A stretch of 64,000 bases of DNA from Weeksellaceae bacterium TAE3-ERU29 (GCA_019218445.1 JAHUUM010000001.1:62001-126000); one strand, 5' to 3'; shown: positions 1-8,815, counted from the first letter of the stretch. Notes: generated by a model from the sequence alone, not told the origin. Numbers and translations: made by a program.

Positions 1-864
1 ACCCTCTAAATTAAAATCCATATATCTCCCCCGTATTCCTCCTATATAACTTTCAAAAAAGAATTTATTTAGAATTTCTGCTTTTTCTTGTGGCAATGCA
101 TAAGGAGTCCCGACAAACCAAGAAGCAATTCTATAAGAGCCAATCAAAAAAACTGTTCCATAACTGGATATATGTAGCTGAGGACCATGTTGAAAATAAG
201 AATAATCATATTGAATACCTTCATCCTCTTGGGTGATTTGAATAGGTTCGTATGCATACCCTACAGATTTCGTTAAAAATATACTATCTTCCTCTACCAA
301 TGCTCTGTAAATATTATGAATGGCAATATCTATTTTATTAGCACCTGTCATACTTTCTGCCGACCTAGTTTTTTTCATAACCAATATAATCTCTTCTTTT
401 ACAGAAGAACTTATTGGCTGGGATGAAGTAGAGAGTAATATTAATATGCTCCCTAAATATTTAGGTGCACTTATATCATTAAACCACCAATTATTACTTC
501 TTGGCTTTTTCTGATACCAAAAATGTAATCCTTTTTCAATTGATGATTTTAATTCTATGTTATTAAAGTATGAGCTTTCAGGAAAAGTATAAGCTACTGC
601 CATTAATTCCAATCTCTTCAAATGTTCTGTAGGTTCCCAATTCGTTCTGCTTTTATCATTATAGTTAATACTTGCCCACGAACCATTGGGCTGAAGCGTT
701 TGGATATAATTTCCTATTTGATTTGCATTCAAATACTTCCCTTTTTCAGAAAAAATACCTTGTGCAATTCTACCACGAATAAGGGAGAAATCTTGTGCAC
801 TCACCTTTTGTAAACCACAAATTAATGTGCATAAAAGGGTTATTTGAAGTAATTTATTTCTCAT
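1..864 (-). CDS. Polysaccharide lyase family 8 (PL8), N-terminal 288 aa, cut by window edge
   Basis: The frame is open from an ATG at 864 to base 1 without a stop, so only the first 288 residues are visible. They align without gaps to the first 288 residues of the neighbouring lyase; a hand count gives about 69% identity. A signal peptide ends near residue 23 (VSAQ). PL8 enzymes cleave glycosaminoglycans such as chondroitin or hyaluronan by beta-elimination. The family catalytic set is present as far as the sequence goes: TGANK with Asn176, His226 and Tyr235 in QHGPQLHISSYG, and the NNWW aromatic patch. The gene starts 40 bp after the upstream lyase stops, so the two are a tandem duplication in one transcript. 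Substrate cannot be told from sequence. Family assignment is from motifs and is fairly sure. Confidence 0.85.
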   Translation of the reverse strand, partial: MRNKLLQITLLCTLICGLQKVSAQDFSLIRGRIAQGIFSEKGKYLNANQIGNYIQTLQPNGSWASINYNDKSRTNWEPTEHLKRLELMAVAYTFPESSYFNNIELKSSIEKGLHFWYQKKPRSNNWWFNDISAPKYLGSILILLSTSSQPISSSVKEEIILVMKKTRSAESMTGANKIDIAIHNIYRALVEEDSIFLTKSVGYAYEPIQITQEDEGIQYDYSYFQHGPQLHISSYGTVFLIGSYRIASWFVGTPYALPQEKAEILNKFFFESYIGGIRGRYMDFNLEG

Positions 865-904
865 TCTGAATATTTTATATATAAAAGTAATAAATATCTT
901 ATTA

Positions 905-3331
905 TCATTCGTTACATCCTTGCTTTATACATTCCCAAGTTTCTCCTAAACCGAAATCTTTATACATTTCTAAACATTGCTTGTCTTTGTCCCAAATTAT
1001 CATTCCTTCTACAGGATTATTTATATTATTTCTTTCATTTGTAGTTAAACGGGTAATGACAAAAGGTTTGTTATTCGATTCTAATTTTATAAAGCCGTTT
1101 CGGGAATTAACTATCCAATTGTCCGTACGGTTTAATGTTGTAATTCCTACTTTTGTTGGTAATACAGTTCCATCTAATTTAGGTGGTTTAGAACAAACCG
1201 ATTGAAATCTTGCTTGGACGGTCTTTCCTCTATAAGGGGCAACAGGCATTGTAAACGCTTTTGTATTTTGTACACCTGAATTTATATACGTAACATTTAT
1301 GCTTGTTTCTGTTTCATTTTGATTAGGATCGGCTATACTTACATCCACTTTGTTATCCGCTAAATGTCTTACTTGCAAAATACAAGGTTTATCTACAGAG
1401 ATACTTTCTTCTCCAAAATTTAAGGTTCCTGCCTGATAAAATACAACCTGAGTTATTTCTAATCTTTTATCTTGAACCGCTTGGATTTGAGCATCATTTC
1501 TAATAATCTCAATATTCTGTTGTGCATAATTATTTATTAAACTCTCTTTTGTAGTCGCAGGCAAAACAATATATGAATAAGATGCATTAATCGGGCTGAC
1601 TCCATGGTCAAACCAAAGTTTAAATACTTTTGATTGAGTAGGATTGTTAGAATGATTCTCATTAACTCTATACCAACTCCCACTTTGAGTTTGATTACTT
1701 AGTTGTACGCTGGTCTGATTAGGAAAAACATAGGTAACATGATTATGCCAAATGGCTTCTGTTGTAACTCCTCCATTGGTATTTAATTGAGATACTGCAC
1801 CATTTTTTAAACTAAAAACATCTCCTTTACTAAACGTTTGATTGATTGTGGTTGTGATATTTTCGGCACCGGTTGCGTTAATGTCTGCTCCCAAACATAC
1901 AACGGCTTCATCAAAAAAGAAATAAGATTTCTTTGCCGTTACACCATCATAATCTTGTGTATAAACACTCGCTCCATAGGTACCATCTGAAACGCCTCCT
2001 ACAAAAGTTGTTGAACCAAACTCTCCCCAATTAACTGTCATTTCTTTATCAAAATTATAATCTTTGGCTGTTACTCCCGGTATTTTATCCCACTCCCATA
2101 CCGGCATTATATTATAATATTCATCTCCAAAAACTTGAATATTGGTAGCTCCGTCAGGAAGTACTCCTCCTAAAATATTTTCATCATTTCCTCTTTCTGT
2201 TCTGTAAGTTCTTGTTGACACTCCTCTTACATTAAAAGAGTATTCCGGTCTAACATGTTGCGTATAATCTCCTCGCCAAAAATACGTGTGTTTAGGACTT
2301 ATTCCTAGAGAAATATCATTTGGATTTGATAATCTTTTCTTTAAATTCCCCACTTCTAACTCATATGAATCTCCTGCTACTACAGCTATCTGAGACAATA
2401 AATTATTGTCATTTTGCTCATCCATTAGCCAATATTTATCTAAATACCTCATTCTTGATATACCTCTACCTTCTAAATTAAAATCCATATATCGTCCCCT
2501 TATTCCACCTACATAACTTTCAAAAAAGAATTTATTTAGAATATCTGCTTTTTCTTGTGGTAAAGCATACGAAGTCCCTACCAACCAAAAAGACACCCCA
2601 TATAACCTATCAATAAAAGTTGTACCATAACTGGATATATGTAACTGAGGACCATGATGTAAATACGAATAATCATAGTGTATCCCCTCTTCCTCTTGCG
2701 TTAACGCTACAGGTTTATATAAATATTCTAATGATCTTGTTAAAAGTTGATTATCTTCTTTGATAACTGCTCTATAAATATTATTCCTGAATAATCCTGT
2801 TGCCTTATTAATAGGAAGATTCTCCGGATTTGGAATAGATTCCATCATAGAAATTATTTCATTTCTTATTATCGAATCCATGGGAGTAGAAGAAACAGAC
2901 ATTAATATCAGTATTTCTCCTAAATACTTAGGTGAAAGTACATCTTTATACCACCAATTATTACTTCTCGGTTTTTTCTGATACCAAAAGTGCAATCCTT
3001 TTTCAATCTTTGATTTTAATTCTATGTTATTAAAGTATGAGCTTTCAGGAAAAGTATAAGCTACTCCCATTACCTCCAATCTCTTCAAATGATCTATAGG
3101 TTTCCAATTCACTACACTGGTATCATCGTAGTTAATACCTATCCATGAACCATTGGACTGAAGTGTTTGGATATAATTCCCTATTTGATTTGCATTCAAA
3201 TGTTTCCCTTTTTCAGAAAAAATACCTTGTGAAATTCTACTACGAATAAGAGAGAAATCTTGTGCATTAACCTGTTGTAAACTACAAACTAATATACATA
3301 GAAGGGTTATTTGAAGTATTTTATTTCTCAT
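905..3331 (-). CDS. Secreted polysaccharide lyase family 8 (chondroitin AC/hyaluronate lyase-like) with C-terminal VGI/NP-x-EGM module
   Basis: 808 aa with a signal peptide (cleavage near VNAQ-DF). Residues ~25-380 form the PL8 alpha/alpha-toroid: NNWW at 124-127, His226 and Tyr235 in HHGPQLHISSYG, and Arg289/Arg293 in GRGISR. These match the spacing of His225, Tyr234, Arg288 and Arg292 known for Flavobacterium chondroitin AC lyase. The middle is the beta-sandwich lyase domain. The last ~85 residues (KVGITTLN...NPVEGMIIW...QGCNE) are not part of PL8 and recur at the end of the 2429-aa protein at 48770. One oddity: at the catalytic Asn position (176 in the tandem copy, motif TGANK) this copy reads INKATG, with Lys aligned to Asn, so activity may be altered. 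It follows a terminator after the fibre genes, so it may have its own promoter. Confidence 0.85.
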   Translation of the reverse strand: MRNKILQITLLCILVCSLQQVNAQDFSLIRSRISQGIFSEKGKHLNANQIGNYIQTLQSNGSWIGINYDDTSVVNWKPIDHLKRLEVMGVAYTFPESSYFNNIELKSKIEKGLHFWYQKKPRSNNWWYKDVLSPKYLGEILILMSVSSTPMDSIIRNEIISMMESIPNPENLPINKATGLFRNNIYRAVIKEDNQLLTRSLEYLYKPVALTQEEEGIHYDYSYLHHGPQLHISSYGTTFIDRLYGVSFWLVGTSYALPQEKADILNKFFFESYVGGIRGRYMDFNLEGRGISRMRYLDKYWLMDEQNDNNLLSQIAVVAGDSYELEVGNLKKRLSNPNDISLGISPKHTYFWRGDYTQHVRPEYSFNVRGVSTRTYRTERGNDENILGGVLPDGATNIQVFGDEYYNIMPVWEWDKIPGVTAKDYNFDKEMTVNWGEFGSTTFVGGVSDGTYGASVYTQDYDGVTAKKSYFFFDEAVVCLGADINATGAENITTTINQTFSKGDVFSLKNGAVSQLNTNGGVTTEAIWHNHVTYVFPNQTSVQLSNQTQSGSWYRVNENHSNNPTQSKVFKLWFDHGVSPINASYSYIVLPATTKESLINNYAQQNIEIIRNDAQIQAVQDKRLEITQVVFYQAGTLNFGEESISVDKPCILQVRHLADNKVDVSIADPNQNETETSINVTYINSGVQNTKAFTMPVAPYRGKTVQARFQSVCSKPPKLDGTVLPTKVGITTLNRTDNWIVNSRNGFIKLESNNKPFVITRLTTNERNNINNPVEGMIIWDKDKQCLEMYKDFGLGETWECIKQGCNE

Positions 3332-3354
3332 TTTTAATATTTACATGCAAAAAT

Positions 3355-3390
3355 TAAAAAACCCATTTCAAGTTTTTCTGAAATGGGTTT
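3355..3390 (-). terminator. Intrinsic terminator after the 530-aa fibre protein
   Basis: Inverted repeat ACCCATTTCA / TGAAATGGGT with an 8-nt loop (3361-3388), followed on the minus strand by six T. It separates the fibre-protein genes from the PL8 genes. Confidence 0.75.
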
Positions 3391-3405
3391 ATATATAATA
3401 AAGTT

Positions 3406-4998
3406 TTACTTATTTATTAATTGTTTTACCAAAGATTTTAACTCTTCTATCTCTTTTGATTGTTGCTCAATCTTTTTCTCTTGCTCAATGGTATGTAAAT
3501 ATAATTCTTCTATTTTCTCTACGTTGGTAATTTGAGTAGCGGTCATATCTATTTGACCTGCTTCTTTGACTTTCTTAGCAGAAACATATCCCGGTAAGTG
3601 ACCGTTTGTCTTTACAAAACTTTCTACTTCACTCAAATTAGGAAATTTATAATCTGATTTAGCTGTAGAGATTCCTGTATAATAGTTCTCAAATACATAA
3701 TCAGGAAATATTTCTCCGGTAGTGGCTATAAATTTAGTCGCTTTTACATTTCCGTCTACTACCAACTTCTCATCAACTGGTATATTATTAGCTTTATATA
3801 TAAATCCACCACCAATACCAACATTTCCGTTGTCAGTAATTATCATTTTAGGACCTGAAGAAGCTGAAACACCTGTTTTATCATACCCCCAAAGTACTAA
3901 CCCTTCTCTATAGCCTTCTGTTTGAGAGGTTGGATGATCATCATAGGCATTAAACCATGTCCAACGGTTCACTTGTGTATCTGATACTTTAGAATTATTT
4001 TGAATTGAAATAGCTGTTCCTACTTTTCCTTCTCCTTCCGATATAAGAGCTCTAACATATGTAATCGCGTCGTTACCCACTCTAAATGCACTTACATTAT
4101 TTGCTGTATTAAATTGAACTACATTATCATATGTAGCTATTCCTCTCACATACAACTTTTCATTACTCGCTTCCCCCCCTAAACCTAAGGCTCCATTTTC
4201 ATTAAGAAACATAGCAAAATAAGGTCCCTGATCTCCTTTTTTACGCACCCCCCAAGCTAGTTCAGAAGAAAAAGAGTTCTGGTTCTCATATTCTACAATT
4301 GTATTCCTGAAAAAAGCTGAATTTCTATTGATTAAAAATGATTTATCAGGATCTCCTACTCTAAAAAAAATCTGACCAACTCCATCTCCTGATTGAACAA
4401 ATTCAGGATTATCTATTGTTCCTCTCGTTTTTTCTAAAACTAATGCGGAAGGATTTATATCATTATGGTACCTATTTATTACTACTCCATACCCACTAAA
4501 ATCAATTTCTGCTTGATTCAATTTATTAGGGGATTCAAAAGAGGTAAAAAGCCCTGCTCTATTATTCCCTTCCGAATCCTGCATAGGTAATACTACATTC
4601 CGGCGAGTAACTCCATTTTTCACTTCTTTCTCTTCTTTCAAGAGTTCTCCGGCAGTTCCTACACTGCGCACCCATTTTGTGCCATTCCAAAAATAATATC
4701 CTTTTTCTGTAATACTACTTACTTTTTCATCCTCTCCGGTAACAGGGTAAGTCACTGTATAATCAGATATATCATCTACATAAATCATTGTAGATTCTTT
4801 TATCTCCGAATTACCACTCATTTGCAAAGCCTTGTTAATACTTACTCTTGGAATTAATAACCCTTCCAAATCATTTGTTGTATTATCCGTTTTTGCTTTT
4901 ATATCTAAAGTCGCTTTCGGACTTTGTTTATTGATTCCTATTTGAGCATAGCTCATACTCAAAGAGAGTAGAGCTATACTTATTACTATTTTTTTCAT
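3406..4998 (-). CDS. Secreted fibre-like protein, coiled-coil C-terminus (530 aa)
   Basis: Signal peptide ends at SYAQ, followed by the head motif IGINKQSPKATLDI that opens many Bacteroidota surface and tail-fibre-like proteins. Residues ~45-115 hold the GLLIPRVS...YYFWNGTKWV module shared by most surface proteins in this window. The last ~100 residues (FPDYVF, NGHLPGYVSA, KIEELYLHTIEQ, then heptads) are the widespread flavobacterial fibre C-terminus, ending in a coiled coil that probably trimerises. It lies 7 nt downstream of the 624-aa paralogue and shares large blocks with it (VNRWTW, KMIITDNGNVGIGG), so the two arose by duplication. The role is not known; a surface or extracellular adhesive fibre is an inference. 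Confidence 0.75.
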   Translation of the reverse strand: MKKIVISIALLSLSMSYAQIGINKQSPKATLDIKAKTDNTTNDLEGLLIPRVSINKALQMSGNSEIKESTMIYVDDISDYTVTYPVTGEDEKVSSITEKGYYFWNGTKWVRSVGTAGELLKEEKEVKNGVTRRNVVLPMQDSEGNNRAGLFTSFESPNKLNQAEIDFSGYGVVINRYHNDINPSALVLEKTRGTIDNPEFVQSGDGVGQIFFRVGDPDKSFLINRNSAFFRNTIVEYENQNSFSSELAWGVRKKGDQGPYFAMFLNENGALGLGGEASNEKLYVRGIATYDNVVQFNTANNVSAFRVGNDAITYVRALISEGEGKVGTAISIQNNSKVSDTQVNRWTWFNAYDDHPTSQTEGYREGLVLWGYDKTGVSASSGPKMIITDNGNVGIGGGFIYKANNIPVDEKLVVDGNVKATKFIATTGEIFPDYVFENYYTGISTAKSDYKFPNLSEVESFVKTNGHLPGYVSAKKVKEAGQIDMTATQITNVEKIEELYLHTIEQEKKIEQQSKEIEELKSLVKQLINK

Positions 4999-5005
4999 AT
5001 GATGT

Positions 5006-6880
5006 TTATTTACTCAATTGTTGTTCTATTCTTTCTAAACGAGCTTCTAAATCTGCAATTTTAGCATCTTTTGCTTTAATGGCTTTATCCTGCTCAATGG
5101 TATGTAAATACAACTCCTCTATTTTCTCTACGTTGGTTAACTGGGTCGCTCCTAAATCGATTAATCCTTTTTCTGCAATTTCTTTAGCCGAAGTATACCC
5201 CGGTAAATGACCATTTTTCTTGATAAAGTCCTCTACTTGATTTAAATTGTGAAAATTATAATCTGCTTTAATCGCACTTTTCCCCTCATAATATTTCTCA
5301 AATACATAATCAGGAAAAATACTAGAACCGTTATACCCCACAAATCCTCTCGCTAAGATTTTCCCTTCATCATCTATGGCAACATTATTTCTGCCTGCGT
5401 CTCCCACTGTAGATACACGAGGAGCCCCGGTAGAGGTTACAGCTAAGCTAAGGCTGTTTGCACTTGTATCTTCTACCCATTTTGATGAAAAACTTGAAGT
5501 ATTCCCTATTTTTAAAACTCCATTTTCATTTGCTACAACTACTCGGTCTCCTGTTCCTTTTAATCGCATAGATTTTATATTTCCATCTACTACCAACTTT
5601 TCATCAACTGGTATATTATTAGATTTATATGTAAATACACCGCCTATACCTACGTTTCCATTATCTGTAATTATCATTTTAGGTCCAGAAGCTGTTCCTG
5701 TATTTGCTTTATCATATGCCCAAAGCACCAAACCTGCTCTTAATCCTTCCGAAGAAGATATATCATTATCATAGATGTTAAACCAAGTCCAACGGTTTAC
5801 TTGTGTATCTAATATTTTAGAGTCATTTTTTATATTTAATGTCGAACCATATTTTCCGTAACCTTCTATCAATAAAGTTTGGGTATGAGTCTGTGCATCA
5901 TTATCAACTTTAAAAGCCTCTGTATTAGCCGCTGTTTTAAATGTTACAATATTATCATGTATAGATGGTGAACTACCTCTTACCAACAATCTTTCATTTT
6001 CTGCTTTCTCTCCAATTCCTAACGCTGCATATTTTGATAAAAACATACCAAAATAAGGACTATTGTCTCCTGCTTTACGAACTCCCCAAGAAAATTCAGA
6101 AGAAAAAGAATTTTCATTTTCATATTCTACAATAGTATTTCTGAAAAATCCAGCATTTTTATCATAATTCCCGTTATTCCCCAATCTAAAAATAAGATTA
6201 CCAAGAACATCATTCACTTGTACAGGCTCTGGATTTTCTATTGTTCCTCTTGCTTTACCTAGAACTAGCGCAGCTCCTGCTCCATTATCCCCATACCTAT
6301 TACTTTCTATTCCATAACCACTGGATATAAAATTACTTTGTGTAGTCTTATCAACTGATTCAAAAGAAACGTAAAGCCCTGTTCTTTTTTCTCCTTCGGA
6401 ATCTAACATTGGTAATACGGCCTCCCTGTATGTATTTCCATTTACCACCTTTTTATTTTCTTTCCATAAACCGGCTTGCGCATTGGCTTCTGAGCCACTT
6501 AAAGGCACCCAGATTCCACCTTGTAAATTATTGCTATCATTTTTATAATAGTAAAAACCTCTTTTTACCGGTGTTCCTCCTATAGCGGCTGTTCCACTTT
6601 CAGTGTTATACACTATCATACCATCCAATCGATTTGGAAATGAAGCTGGTAAACCTTGTACAGGCGCTAACAATGTAGTTAAGTTAACCAAATTAGTTCT
6701 TGGAAACACAAAACCTTTCCCTTCGTTTGTTGTATTATTCCAAGGAATATAAGAAGACGCATCTAAAAAAGCGGTTGTTCCATTAATCGAACTATTTGCA
6801 GGGATTAAATTATTTCGTACCTGTGCTTGCCCTGCATATAAAGCAGAGATTACCAATAATGTTGTATATATTTTTTTCAT
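5006..6880 (-). CDS. Secreted fibre-like protein, coiled-coil C-terminus (624 aa)
   Basis: The signal peptide ends at GQAQ. The N-terminus (NPANSS-like region, FLDASS, GFVFPRTN, LDGMIVYNTE, GFYYYKND) matches that of the 716-aa protein at 22551 in locus 2, although the two have unrelated C-termini. The centre and the end (SEFSWGVRKAG, KMIITDNGNVGIGG, FPDYVF, NGHLPGY, KIEELYLHTIEQ) are shared with the 530-aa neighbour. The last ~35 residues are a heptad coiled coil. It is the second gene of the operon, 17 nt after the 210-aa protein. I infer that it multimerises into a surface fibre; no enzyme domain is visible. Confidence 0.75.
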   Translation of the reverse strand: MKKIYTTLLVISALYAGQAQVRNNLIPANSSINGTTAFLDASSYIPWNNTTNEGKGFVFPRTNLVNLTTLLAPVQGLPASFPNRLDGMIVYNTESGTAAIGGTPVKRGFYYYKNDSNNLQGGIWVPLSGSEANAQAGLWKENKKVVNGNTYREAVLPMLDSEGEKRTGLYVSFESVDKTTQSNFISSGYGIESNRYGDNGAGAALVLGKARGTIENPEPVQVNDVLGNLIFRLGNNGNYDKNAGFFRNTIVEYENENSFSSEFSWGVRKAGDNSPYFGMFLSKYAALGIGEKAENERLLVRGSSPSIHDNIVTFKTAANTEAFKVDNDAQTHTQTLLIEGYGKYGSTLNIKNDSKILDTQVNRWTWFNIYDNDISSSEGLRAGLVLWAYDKANTGTASGPKMIITDNGNVGIGGVFTYKSNNIPVDEKLVVDGNIKSMRLKGTGDRVVVANENGVLKIGNTSSFSSKWVEDTSANSLSLAVTSTGAPRVSTVGDAGRNNVAIDDEGKILARGFVGYNGSSIFPDYVFEKYYEGKSAIKADYNFHNLNQVEDFIKKNGHLPGYTSAKEIAEKGLIDLGATQLTNVEKIEELYLHTIEQDKAIKAKDAKIADLEARLERIEQQLSK

Positions 6881-6897
6881 TTTTCTATCTTTAATGA

Positions 6898-7530
6898 TTA
6901 ATATGAACTTTTAGTTACCCATACTCCATCTACACTAATAATACAAGTTGCAAAACTTGGTTGTACTGACGCACCATTTCCTAAAGCACCTGTAGCAAAC
7001 CCCTTTGAACCTGAGTTAAAGAAACAAAGTTCTCTTCCATTATTAGCAGTAGTTGCTACTGGTACATTAATAGTCCCTCCATCCTGATTGGTTAAATGAA
7101 TAAAGAAATCAGCATCTGAAATATTTATAGAAGTTCCGTTATCTGTACGGGCATTTCTGTATACAGCAGATTTACTGGAATCTCCTACCTTTACCCAGAT
7201 ATTATTATCATAATAATAAAATCCATTTGCGTCTATTTTAGACACTTTATCATTCGAACCTGAGTACGTAGCCCCTTCTACATATACCATTGTTCCTTCT
7301 ACTAAATTCCCATCAGTTATATTGGCTACTCGCTCTTTTGTTAACTTAGGAACTAATATTCCTTCGTTTGTTGTAGCACTTGGTGCTGCATTGTCACTGC
7401 TAGGTCGGATCTCTAGTGTAGCCGATGGAGCTTCCACATTAATACCTACTGTTCCGTTTTGTTGTCCAAAAGCTATTGCTCCCAGTCCCAAAAAGAACAT
7501 TGTGCTTAATTTGTAAAATTGTTTTTTCAT
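6898..7530 (-). CDS. Small secreted surface protein, first gene of locus 1 (210 aa)
   Basis: The signal peptide ends near AFGQQ, followed by VGINVEAPSATLEI and GILVPKLTKER...VEGTMVYV...GFYYYDNNIWVKVG, the module shared across both surface loci. The C-terminal ~90 residues (NGRELCFFNSG, SFATCIISVDGVWV) are homologous to the end of the 205-aa protein at 21917, the equivalent first gene of locus 2. It is the first gene after the CA-repeat leader and starts 76 nt after its last terminator-like hairpin. No known enzymatic domain is seen. The function is unknown; it is probably exported and may cap or assemble with the longer fibre proteins encoded downstream (inference). Confidence 0.7.
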   Translation of the reverse strand: MKKQFYKLSTMFFLGLGAIAFGQQNGTVGINVEAPSATLEIRPSSDNAAPSATTNEGILVPKLTKERVANITDGNLVEGTMVYVEGATYSGSNDKVSKIDANGFYYYDNNIWVKVGDSSKSAVYRNARTDNGTSINISDADFFIHLTNQDGGTINVPVATTANNGRELCFFNSGSKGFATGALGNGASVQPSFATCIISVDGVWVTKSSY

Positions 7531-7605
7531 AATTCTTAAATTTTAATTGTGAATGTTTATTTTTATTAATTTATTTTTATATATTCGAAGTCTATTTTTG
7601 AATAG

Positions 7606-7645
7606 AAAAAGCCTGCTCCCCCAACACACACAAGAGAGAACAGGC
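7606..7645 (-). terminator. Second leader hairpin of locus 1, terminator-like, GU-rich loop
   Basis: On the minus strand GCCTGTTCTC pairs with GGGGAGCAGGC, followed by five T. The loop is TTGTGTGTGTTG, whose GTGTGTGT is complementary to the CA tract ~235 nt upstream. Its counterpart in locus 2 has the same loop and nearly the same stem. Confidence 0.7.
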
Positions 7646-7651
7646 ATAAAA

Positions 7652-7690
7652 CAGAGTCTGATTTCTTATAAGTAAAAGAATTCAGCTCTG
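7652..7690 (-). promoter_or_regulatory. Middle leader hairpin of locus 1
   Basis: CAGAG/CTCTG arms with partial inner pairing. The AACAGAG arm can alternatively pair with a CTCTGTT just upstream, so two exclusive folds exist. Locus 2 has a different-sequence hairpin (CCGAGT/ACTCGG, 21183-21221) in the same place. Confidence 0.4.
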
Positions 7691-7754
7691 TTGCTTGTTT
7701 GAAAAAACAGAGTTTACTCGCAAGTCTTTGTATTGCTAAATACAAAAAATTGAA

Positions 7755-7797
7755 AATAAAAAAAGTCATGCTTTCCCGTAAAAGGAAAACATGACTT
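7755..7797 (-). terminator. First leader hairpin of locus 1, terminator-like
   Basis: A minus-strand stem AAGTCATGTTTTCC / GGAAAGCATGACTT with loop TTTTACG, followed by a T run (TTTTTTT after the stem). Compared with the locus 2 copy, four pairs change on both sides (T-A to C-G, A-T to G-C, G-C to A-T, T-A to C-G) while the loop is kept, so the structure is under selection. Confidence 0.8.
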
Positions 7798-7874
7798 ATT
7801 TTTTTTGCTAAATTTAATTTTAGCTTATTTGTATATACAAAAAATATTCTATAAACTAACGCACACGCATAATT

Positions 7875-7913
<39 letters not shown>

Positions 7914-7997
7914 ACACAATTTCTAAAACTGTGCAAATTTAAAATGTTAAAGTTTATATTTTTCTGTGTGTTGGTCATTTAATCTTTGATAACGCTA

Positions 7998-8027
7998 CAA
8001 ATGTAAGTATAATTTTTCCTTTTACAA
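7998..8027 (-). promoter_or_regulatory. Promoter of surface locus 1
   Basis: On the minus strand a TTG (plus-strand 8025-8027) is followed after 19 nt by TACATTTG (plus-strand 7998-8005). This fits the Bacteroidota sigma-ABfr consensus TTG-N17-23-TAnnTTTG. Conserved GTTATCA follows at the expected start point in both loci. Confidence 0.7.
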
Positions 8028-8086
8028 AAAAGTCTTTATCATTATTACTCTAAAACCTTTCGCTTTTTTAATTTATTTCTTTTATA

Positions 8087-8094
8087 TATCTTCG
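8087..8094 (+). promoter_or_regulatory. Candidate -7 box of trmB
   Basis: TATCTTCG, a one-base variant of TAnnTTTG, ends 6 nt before the ATG, so the mRNA would be almost leaderless. The same TATCTTCGCA string precedes pssA at 46623. Confidence 0.4.
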
Positions 8095-8100
8095 CAGTCT

Positions 8101-8775
8101 ATGGCAAAAAACAAACTACAAAGGTTTAAAGAGAACGAGAGTTTTTCACATTTAATTCAACCAAACAGAGAAGAGGTTTTAAATGATTTTTATTTAAAAC
8201 ACAATTGGCATAAAGATTTTTTCAAAAATGAAAATCCTATTGTTTTAGAGCTGGGTTGTGGCGGTGGTGAATATACCATAGGACTTTCTGCACTTTATCC
8301 CGAAAAGAATTTTATTGGAGTGGATATTAAAGGAGCAAGATTATGGAAAGGAGCCAAAAAAGTACAAGAAAATAATATTAAAAATGTAGGTTACTTAAGG
8401 ACTCAAATTGAATTGATTGCCGATGCTTTCGGGGAAAATGAAGTAGATGAAATTTGGATTACTTTTCCTGATCCTCAAATAAAATTTAGAAGAGCAAAAC
8501 ACAGACTTACTCATCCTAATTTTTTAGAATTATATAAGAAAATACTAAAACCTAACGGAATTATTCATTTAAAAACCGATAGTGAGTTTTTACATGGCTA
8601 CACTCATGGTGTCATAGAGCAAAACGAATATAAAGTTTTAGCCTCCAACCATGATATTTACCATAAAGACACCTTCGATTTACCGGATTATGTAACCGGA
8701 ATTCAAACTTTTTATGAAGCTAAATTCAAACAAGAAAATAAAAAAATAACTTATCTTAGTTTTAAACTCAAATAA
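8101..8775 (+). CDS. trmB: tRNA (guanine-N7-)-methyltransferase TrmB
   Basis: 224 aa, normal length for TrmB, which methylates G46 in the variable loop of tRNAs with S-adenosylmethionine in the cytoplasm. The SAM-binding motif I is VLELGCGGGEYTIGL (residues ~49-63), followed by FIGVDIKGARL. The family signature TFPDPQIKFRRAKHRLT lies at ~121-137, with the downstream HLKTDSEFLHGYT typical of the substrate side. The start at 8101 follows a -7-like box directly, which supports this ATG. It is a single gene facing upp, with which it shares a terminator, and is divergent from the leader of surface locus 1. Identification is confident. Confidence 0.93.
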   Translation: MAKNKLQRFKENESFSHLIQPNREEVLNDFYLKHNWHKDFFKNENPIVLELGCGGGEYTIGLSALYPEKNFIGVDIKGARLWKGAKKVQENNIKNVGYLRTQIELIADAFGENEVDEIWITFPDPQIKFRRAKHRLTHPNFLELYKKILKPNGIIHLKTDSEFLHGYTHGVIEQNEYKVLASNHDIYHKDTFDLPDYVTGIQTFYEAKFKQENKKITYLSFKLK

Positions 8776-8806
8776 AAAAATCCCATTTCGTTGAAATGGA
8801 ATTTTT
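8774..8806. terminator. Bidirectional terminator between trmB and upp
   Basis: TCCCATTTC-gtt-GAAATGGA flanked by A7 on the left and T5 on the right, between convergent genes. Confidence 0.75.
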
Positions 8807-8815
8807 AGTTTTCTC

